From the NCBI GenBank assembly GCA_016789785.1, contig JAEUQE010000034.1, positions 1 to 47,685 on the forward strand: a stretch of 47,685 nt of DNA. The letters run 5' to 3'. Under the pieces are notes generated by a model. It made no database searches. It saw only the letters and a list, made by a program, of their open reading frames with translations, and was not told the origin of the DNA. The stretch is from Bryobacterales bacterium (lineage in GTDB: Bacteria > Acidobacteriota > Terriglobia > Bryobacterales > Bryobacteraceae). Positions 42,835-47,685 of this stretch are shown here, piece by piece; position 1 is the first letter of the stretch; each line of letters begins with the position of its first letter. The translations under genes and the position numbers were made by a program.

Positions 42835-43846
42835 ACTGGTCGCCACCGCCACCCTTCATGTTGATGACGCCCTCGTTTTCCAACTGCCGCACCACCGCGA
42901 TGATCTGTTGCTGCGCGGCTTCCACTTCCTTGATCTTCACCGGCCCCATCGCATCCATGTCCTCGCGCAGCATCTCGGCGCCGCGTTGCGACATGCTTTG
43001 CATGAAGTGGTTCCGCAGTTGCTCGCTCGTGCCCTTCAGGGCATAAGTAAGTAGCTTGCGGTCCACCCGCCCGAGAACTTCCTTCACCGCGTTCTGGTCC
43101 ATCACCAACAGATCCTCAAAGACGAACATCAGGTGACGGATGGTCTCGGTAAGGTTCGGGTCCTCACGCTCGATCACTTCGAGAATCTCCTTGCTGCTTT
43201 GTGTATCGAGGCGGTTGAAGATCTCGGCGACCGCGCGAACGCCGCCCGAGGATTCGCGGCTCAGCTCACCCAGGGCCTTGAGTTTCTGACCAATGATTCC
43301 AGCAATTTTCGAGATAATCTCCGGTGAGATCTGATCGAGGTTCGCCATGCGCAGCGCGACGTCGGGCCGCAGTTCCGGAGGAAGCGACTGCAGAAGCCCT
43401 GCTGCCTGCGAAGAATTCAAGTGGGACAGCACGAGCGCGATCGTCTGAGGATGCTCCGAGTGGATGAACTTCGCCAACTGCTGCGGGTCGGCTTTTTGAA
43501 GGGCGTCGAAATTTGCTCCTTCACTTCCGAGCGCCTTCATGAGCCGGTCAACGATCTTCTTCGCCTGTTCGGGTCCAAACGCGTTGACGAGCACTTTCCT
43601 GGCGTATTCAAGCCCTCCTTTGTGAACGTACTCCTGGCCGAGAGACATCTGATAGAACTCTTCAAGGATCGCTTCGGCCTCCTCGGTGGTCACGCTGGAG
43701 ATCTTGGCGACTTCCCGGCCGATGACGTAGATCTCATCCTCATCGAGTTCCTTGAAAATCTCCGCGCAGACGTGGTCGCCGAGGATCACGCTCAACACCG
43801 CAGCCTTCCGCGGTCCGCTGATTCTTTCGATCACCGAATCAGGCAT
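42824..43846 (-). CDS. fliG: Flagellar motor switch protein FliG
   Basis: 340 residues, with all three armadillo-like regions. The N domain (GPRKAAVLSVILGDHVCAEIFKELDEDEI) binds FliF; the middle domain carries the EHPQT motif (FIHSEHPQTIALVLSHL) that contacts FliM; the C-terminal domain (HLMFVFEDLLVMDQNAVKEVLGRVDRKLLTYALKGTSEQLRNHFMQSMSQRGAEMLREDMDAMG) has the charged ridge that meets the MotA stator. It turns ion flow into rotation and sets its direction. GGGGAG lies about 10 bases before the start. 25 bases separate it from fliF, and its end overlaps fliH. Confidence 0.97.
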   Translation of the reverse strand: MPDSVIERISGPRKAAVLSVILGDHVCAEIFKELDEDEIYVIGREVAKISSVTTEEAEAILEEFYQMSLGQEYVHKGGLEYARKVLVNAFGPEQAKKIVDRLMKALGSEGANFDALQKADPQQLAKFIHSEHPQTIALVLSHLNSSQAAGLLQSLPPELRPDVALRMANLDQISPEIISKIAGIIGQKLKALGELSRESSGGVRAVAEIFNRLDTQSSKEILEVIEREDPNLTETIRHLMFVFEDLLVMDQNAVKEVLGRVDRKLLTYALKGTSEQLRNHFMQSMSQRGAEMLREDMDAMGPVKIKEVEAAQQQIIAVVRQLENEGVINMKGGGGDQYVV

Positions 43847-43871
43847 TGCGCCATCACTCCCCTCAGCCCCA

Positions 43872-45623
43872 TTACCGGCGCTCCTTCTCCGATAGCCACG
43901 ACCGCAGAAGCTGCGCCATGGCGATCGGTTCCCGCTTGGCCTGCTCCGTGATGTGTTTCACCAGAACCTCAGCCTTCTTTGTGGTCAGTTCTGGTACCCG
44001 GATGGACTGCAGCAACTCGGCTTCGGCGCGAGCCATCGCATCGGCGCTCTCTCCGATCGGGATGTGCCCTCTGCCGGAGGAATCAAGCCGCACGAATTCG
44101 GACGGAGTTGCCGGCTCAACCACGGCCGGGAGCGGCTCGCCGGCTCTCGGCAATTGCTGCGGCATTTCGACGCTTGCGGCGTGTTTCGCTTTCCGCTTCC
44201 GGCTGAAGAAGTAGAACGCTCCGGCCGCCAGGAACAGAAGCGCCAGAACGGCGGCCCCCGCGATTCCGAGCATCATCGGCGTGAGCGCGATGTTCCGGGC
44301 GGCCAGCCACTGTGTCACCGGAGAGTCTACCGTCACGGGTTTCGTAGGCGCCGCCGGGTCGGCCGGAGCGGGATTGGCGCGCAGCGTGACCTCGAACGGA
44401 AGACTTTGAACGAATATCTGGTCGCCGCGCTCCTGGTTGTATCCGACCGCGCCAGAGATCAACTCGCGTACCTTTTTGAGTGTCTCTTCGCTGGGGGGCT
44501 CCAGCACTCGGCGGGCCTTGGCGCCGGTTCCCTCCCAGCGCACGTTCTGGTCGAGGATCGCGGAGACGGAAATTCGCCGGATGGAACCATCCGGAAGCTT
44601 CGTGCGGCGGACCGTGCGGCTGGTTTGGTAGGAAGTGTTCTCGGTGCGCCGCGTCATTGCCGCCGACGACGAGCCTGGGCGGCTGGTGGGCCGCGGCAGG
44701 CTTGACGCAGTGCCCGGAACGCCCGACATCATGTTTGGCGTGTTGCTTTCCTCACTGCGTTGCTGAGTGACCATCACGCTTCGGTCCGGATCAAACGTTT
44801 CCTCGCTTTGCTCCCCGCTGGAGTAATCGACGTCCACGGAAACTCCGGCGCGAAAGTGATCAGCGCCCAGGACAGGTTCCAGTGTGGAGTAGATGTTTGC
44901 GAGCAGATCCTTCTCGATCCGCTGCCGGTACTCGATGTAGTGCTGCTTGTATTCATCGCCGCCTTCTTCGCCACGGGCCCGTTTGCTCAGGAGATTGCCC
45001 TTCATGTCGACAATCGAGACGTTTTCTGGAGCCAAACCTTGTACGGCATTCGCCACCAGGTGCTCTATCGCCAGCACGTTCTTCTTCGATAGTTCCGCGT
45101 CGCCCTTCAACTTCAGCAGCACGCTCGCCTTGGCCGGCTGCCGCGATTCGGTGAAAACCGATTCCTTGGCGAAGGTGAGGTGTACCCTCGATTGCTCCAC
45201 CTCTTGGATGGATCCGATGGAGCGCTCCAGTTCTCCTTCGAGTGCCCTGCGGAAGTTGACCTGCTCGGCAAAGTCTGATGTGCCGAAGTTGGTTTTGTCG
45301 AACAACTCAAAGCCCAACCGTCCCGACTTCGGCAAGCCGCTTGAGGCCAGCATCACCCTGACCTCCGCGGTCCGCGCGGACCGGACCAGAATGGTCGCCC
45401 CGTTGTCTCCCAGCCGGTATTCGACGTTCCCTTCCTTCAGACGAGCGACGATCTTTCCCGCGTCCTCCGGAGCCAGACCCGTGTACACCGGCTGGTAGTC
45501 GCGATCTCTGTTTCGCACAATCAGGAAACCGAGCCCCGTGGCGATGGCAATGCTAACCACAGCGATGGTAAGGATCTGCCGTCTGTTCAGGTTGGCGGCG
45601 AGCGATTTGATTTGATCCAGCAT
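43872..45623 (-). CDS. fliF: Flagellar MS-ring protein FliF
   Basis: 583 residues. First membrane helix at about 18-36 (ILTIAVVSIAIATGLGFLI); then the YscJ/FliF ring-building motif domain (YQPVYTGLAPEDAGKIVARLKEGNVEYRL, PKSGRLGFELFDKTNFGTSDFAEQVNFRRALEGELERSI, VHLTFAKESVF); then the ring region with a Ser/Pro/Thr-rich loop (about 300-330); a second membrane helix at about 447-471; and a cytoplasmic tail that ends with the FliG-binding segment (EPIAMAQLLRSWLSEKERR). FliF forms the MS ring and is the assembly base of the basal body. An 86-base gap with short repeats separates it from fliE. Confidence 0.97.
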   Translation of the reverse strand: MLDQIKSLAANLNRRQILTIAVVSIAIATGLGFLIVRNRDRDYQPVYTGLAPEDAGKIVARLKEGNVEYRLGDNGATILVRSARTAEVRVMLASSGLPKSGRLGFELFDKTNFGTSDFAEQVNFRRALEGELERSIGSIQEVEQSRVHLTFAKESVFTESRQPAKASVLLKLKGDAELSKKNVLAIEHLVANAVQGLAPENVSIVDMKGNLLSKRARGEEGGDEYKQHYIEYRQRIEKDLLANIYSTLEPVLGADHFRAGVSVDVDYSSGEQSEETFDPDRSVMVTQQRSEESNTPNMMSGVPGTASSLPRPTSRPGSSSAAMTRRTENTSYQTSRTVRRTKLPDGSIRRISVSAILDQNVRWEGTGAKARRVLEPPSEETLKKVRELISGAVGYNQERGDQIFVQSLPFEVTLRANPAPADPAAPTKPVTVDSPVTQWLAARNIALTPMMLGIAGAAVLALLFLAAGAFYFFSRKRKAKHAASVEMPQQLPRAGEPLPAVVEPATPSEFVRLDSSGRGHIPIGESADAMARAEAELLQSIRVPELTTKKAEVLVKHITEQAKREPIAMAQLLRSWLSEKERR

Positions 45624-45709
45624 CTCTGTTTACCGTGGTCCGTTTCGGTGATCTCGTTCCCGTTGGTTCGTTCCGGTTGGTTCGTTTCCTGCCATGCCCG
45701 CCGGTAACA

Positions 45710-46006
45710 CTAGATCTGCATTCGCATGACCTCTTGGTATGCCTGCACAACCTTGTTCCGGACCTGCATGAACATGTCGAATGCCATGCCCGCACGTTGC
45801 GTGGAGAGCATCATGTCATGCAACTCCTGATCTTCTCCCCGCAGGAAGCGGTCGATTTTCTGTTTGCTCTCGTTTTCCAGCGTGGCGACATGGTCCACTG
45901 CTTTTTCGAGGATCGCGCCGAACGTGAGGTCCTCTTTCTTCCGGACCGCATCGAGCGATAGGCTCTCGAGCGGAGTGGGTGCGGTGATAGGTCGAATGGG
46001 ATCCAT
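45710..46006 (-). CDS. fliE: Flagellar hook-basal body protein FliE
   Basis: 98 residues. FliE links the MS ring to the proximal rod and is the first rod protein exported. The family C-terminal half is clear: FLRGEDQELHDMMLSTQRAGMAFDMFMQVRNKVVQAYQEVMRMQI, with the final V-x-AY-x-E-V/I-M-R-M-Q-I typical of FliE. It sits 4 bases after flgC in the standard flgB-flgC-fliE order. Confidence 0.95.
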   Translation of the reverse strand: MDPIRPITAPTPLESLSLDAVRKKEDLTFGAILEKAVDHVATLENESKQKIDRFLRGEDQELHDMMLSTQRAGMAFDMFMQVRNKVVQAYQEVMRMQI

Positions 46007-46010
46007 GGGA

Positions 46011-46448
46011 CTACCTCATAAGATCGATCGAACGGTGAATCATGTCCTTGATTGCCGACATGGCGGCGACGTTGGCCTGATAACCCCGGCTTGCACCCAT
46101 CAGGTCCACCATGTCCTCGGCGGGGTTGATTCTCGGAAACGCCACATATCCGTCCGGCCGGGCGTCGGGATGGCCGGGAAGGTAACGCAACTCGGGCTCG
46201 CGGTCGTCAATCCGGACTTCGGCCACTTCCACTCCCGCGGCTGGATTTCCGAGGTGCTCGGCAAACACGTTGGAGAAGGGCGAAGATGCGCCGGCCGTCT
46301 GGAAGACGGCGTCCTTCCGGCGGTACGGCCCTCCTTCCACGGTGCGTGTCGTCTCCGAGTTGGCGAGGTTTTCGGCCAGCATCTCGGCTCGTGAGCGTTG
46401 GGCGGCCATGCCGGAAGCGCTCACGGAAAGCACATTGAACAGGCTCAT
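46011..46448 (-). CDS. flgC: Flagellar basal-body rod protein FlgC
   Basis: 145 residues, the usual FlgC length. The N-terminal rod motif is VSASGMAAQRSRAEMLAENLANSETT and the C-terminal helix is EDMVDLMGASRGYQANVAAMSAIKDMIHRSIDL; together they form the coiled-coil tube of axial proteins. PYRRKDAVFQ is also conserved. It is secreted by the flagellar type III system without a cleavable signal. It is three bases downstream of flgB, so the two are co-translated in the operon. Confidence 0.96.
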   Translation of the reverse strand: MSLFNVLSVSASGMAAQRSRAEMLAENLANSETTRTVEGGPYRRKDAVFQTAGASSPFSNVFAEHLGNPAAGVEVAEVRIDDREPELRYLPGHPDARPDGYVAFPRINPAEDMVDLMGASRGYQANVAAMSAIKDMIHRSIDLMR

Positions 46449-46451
46449 GTC

Positions 46452-46781
46452 TTACTTCCCTTCCTGAATGGCGGACTTGATCTTGCGGAACTCCTCCCGG
46501 GCCATGACCGAGGCGAGTTGAAAACGCATGGCATTCTCGGCCAGCAGGCGCGCCTCACGGTCCATGCTGACGTTGTTGCCATCGTTCTTCGAAGGCAGGT
46601 CCGGCTCGATCACATTTGGCTTGGAGTCTTCCAGCAGGGTCTGAAACTCGAACTGAAAGTCGATGTCCCGGGTCTTGTAACCAGGGGTGTCGATGTTGGC
46701 GATGTTGGAGGCTACCAGCTTCTGGCGCAAGCTAAGCAGGTCCATGTAGTTTTCCAGTTTCGCGTTGACACGGTCAAACAT
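46452..46781 (-). CDS. flgB: Flagellar basal-body rod protein FlgB
   Basis: 109 residues from ATG 46781. Known FlgB proteins begin M-x-D-x-(L/V) some 25 residues before ANIANxDTPGY, and here MFDRVNAKLENYMDLLSLRQ precedes SNIANIDTPGYKTRDIDF; the open frame upstream to 46859 encodes no conserved sequence. The C-terminal helix is RLLAENAMRFQLASVMAREEFRKIKSAIQEGK. It forms the proximal rod with FlgC and FliE and is the first gene of an eight-gene flagellar operon. A sigma-54-like element lies directly upstream. Confidence 0.94.
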   Translation of the reverse strand: MFDRVNAKLENYMDLLSLRQKLVASNIANIDTPGYKTRDIDFQFEFQTLLEDSKPNVIEPDLPSKNDGNNVSMDREARLLAENAMRFQLASVMAREEFRKIKSAIQEGK

Positions 46782-46795
46782 CTTGCTGGTTGCTA

Positions 46796-46811
46796 TGCAG
46801 ATGGATTGCCA
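46796..46811 (-). promoter_or_regulatory. Possible sigma-54 promoter of the flagellar operon
   Basis: On the minus strand TGGCAATCCATCTGCA has GG and GC separated by exactly ten bases, as the -24/-12 consensus requires (TGGCA...TGCA). Transcription would begin near 46785, leaving only about 4 bases before the flgB ATG, which is unusually short and lowers confidence. Confidence 0.35.
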
Positions 46812-46894
46812 AGCTGCCGGGACCCCCTCAGAAGCCCGTTCCGGACGGCCAAGTGACACAAAAATGGCGATTTATGACGAGTTCGCGGCGGTGG

Positions 46895-47317
46895 TTAATC
46901 GGAATACTGCTCGGGGTAGGCCGTTTTCATTTCCTGTGCCATTTCGAGCGCTGTTCCAATTTGAATCAAAGGGCCATGGCCGATGCCGGGACAGAAGATG
47001 GTGGTAGCGTCCCAGCGTGCCCGGTCCTCCAGCAACTCGGGCCAAAACGGAAACAGCCGGCACTGTGTGGGTTTGGCCGGATGGATGGAGCATTTCTCCG
47101 ACTCGAGAAACGGGCACTGGCGATCCGGGGGCTTTCGGAACCTGAGGTGGTTCTTCGCCCGGATGACGTACTTCGCCTCGAATTCCTCCGGCGTCAGGGA
47201 CACGAACGCGGCGGCCTTGCGGAGATCCTGTTCGGTGAGATACACCCAGCCCTTCTGGTTGCAACAGGCCGTGCAGCCGGACACGCAAGTGAATCGGACG
47301 CCAGAGGCGGGGTGCAT
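46895..47317 (-). CDS. YkgJ-family cysteine-cluster protein
   Basis: 140 residues from ATG 47317. Cysteines are arranged as in the YkgJ/UPF0153 zinc- or iron-chelating family: FTCVSGCTACCNQKGWVYLT near the N-terminus, then RQCPFLESEKCSIHPAKPTQCRLFPFWPE in the centre, and TTIFCPGIGHG near the end. The family's biochemical role is not firmly known; metal or Fe-S binding is expected. The open frame runs 30 codons further, to 47407, but that DNA is the conserved 3' part of the RNase P RNA, so the longer start should be rejected. No clear Shine-Dalgarno precedes 47317. It stands alone between rnpB and the flagellar operon, on the same strand as both. Confidence 0.85.
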   Translation of the reverse strand: MHPASGVRFTCVSGCTACCNQKGWVYLTEQDLRKAAAFVSLTPEEFEAKYVIRAKNHLRFRKPPDRQCPFLESEKCSIHPAKPTQCRLFPFWPELLEDRARWDATTIFCPGIGHGPLIQIGTALEMAQEMKTAYPEQYSD

Positions 47318-47327
47318 GGTTTCGTAT

Positions 47328-47685
47328 GGGGCGCCGGCGGACGATAAGCCGGTTTCTGTACCCGCCCCTTTCGGGATGGGCGGCAGCCATTCCTCTCGAC
47401 CAGCCATTACTGGCTGGCTCTAGCAACCTACCCGGGAGTCAAGCGGAGCGGGCCGCTCCTTCTCCCCTATTTGGTCTTGCTCCGCGTGGGGCTTGCCCTG
47501 CCAGCGGAATTACTCCCGCCGCGGTGCGCTCTTACCGCACCATTTCACCCTTACCCGCCTCTCACCTTGCGGCAACAAACGGGCGGTATCTTTTCTGTGG
47601 CGCTTTCCGTGAAATCCGCTTTGAGCGAATCCCCCCGGCCGTTAGCCGGCACGCTGCCCTATGGAGACCGGACTTTCCTCGCGCC
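47328..47685 (-). ncRNA. rnpB: RNase P RNA, bacterial class A (5' partial)
   Basis: The catalytic RNA that removes 5' leaders from pre-tRNAs. Reading the minus strand from the window edge gives the universal elements in order: GAGGAAAGTCCGG (P4 5' strand), CATAGGGCAG, CACAGAAAAGATACCGCC, AAGGTGAGAGGCGGGTAAGG, GTGCGGTAAGAGCGCACC, GGCAAGCCCCACGCGGAGCA, ACCAAATAGGGG, GGGTAGGTTGCT, GAGGAATGGCTGCC and ACAGAAACCGGCTTATCG. The last stretch (about 47328-47341) should be the 3' strand of P1. Roughly the first 55-60 nucleotides, including the P1 5' strand, lie beyond the window. The 3' boundary is estimated from the E. coli pattern. Confidence 0.95.

Noticed and set aside
40712..42864. Plus-strand frames opposite fliI, fliH and fliJ
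   Set aside because: Shadows of conserved flagellar genes; their composition (Arg/His/Pro-rich) is that of antisense reading.
47408..47685. Possible protein-coding or intergenic DNA at the right edge
   Set aside because: The minus strand carries the ordered conserved elements of RNase P RNA, so it is an RNA gene.

Overview
The window looks like a chromosomal piece of a GC-rich Gram-negative soil bacterium, most likely an acidobacterium of the Solibacter/Bryobacter type. This is an inference. It rests on two Oar-like TonB-dependent receptors, a C-terminal module like the TIGR03437 family that I know mainly from Solibacter, a PEP-CTERM sorting signal, a periplasmic two-component-propeller kinase, a BTAD-TPR regulator with a membrane segment, and a flagellar rod/MS-ring operon. 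No ribosomal marker is present. No insertion sequence, prophage or CRISPR array was seen.

Layout. 1-9.6 kb: the end of an outer-membrane receptor gene, an NlpC/P60-like protein, a giant secreted mosaic protein of about 1796 aa (PKD, helical toroid, Ig-like domains, two tandem 154-aa repeats, beta-helix), and just upstream of it a small PEP-CTERM gene broken by a one-base frameshift. 10.0-11.0 kb: a Panacea-domain antitoxin gene with a probably truncated partner, next to tRNA-Lys(TTT). 11.2-16.1 kb: housekeeping genes (M50 protease, uppS-cdsA pair, TrmB-like regulator, acyl-CoA carboxylase beta subunit). 16.1-26.9 kb: PAP2 membrane protein, cytochrome c, ThuA protein, a degenerate-GGDEF/CpaE-like pair, a flippase, a BTAD-TPR regulator and an SMP-30 protein.

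26.9-37.6 kb is the most system-like region. Three co-directional genes encode a secreted protein, a 1153-aa TonB receptor and a lipoprotein homologous to the first secreted protein. They converge on a two-gene operon for a sensor kinase with a long periplasmic propeller and a NarL-type response regulator. I read this as a self-contained sensing and uptake locus for an unknown, probably glycan-type, nutrient. Repeats and palindromes in the kinase upstream region could be its operators.

38.2-40.3 kb holds an M28 metallopeptidase of the PSMA/glutamate carboxypeptidase II type. 40.3-46.8 kb is a complete flgB-flgC-fliE-fliF-fliG-fliH-fliI-fliJ operon on the minus strand, with a possible sigma-54 promoter in front of flgB. 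The right end has a YkgJ-type cysteine-cluster protein and most of the RNase P RNA gene (rnpB, minus strand, 5' end outside the window). The rnpB 3' end occupies what would otherwise look like the N-terminus of the YkgJ protein.
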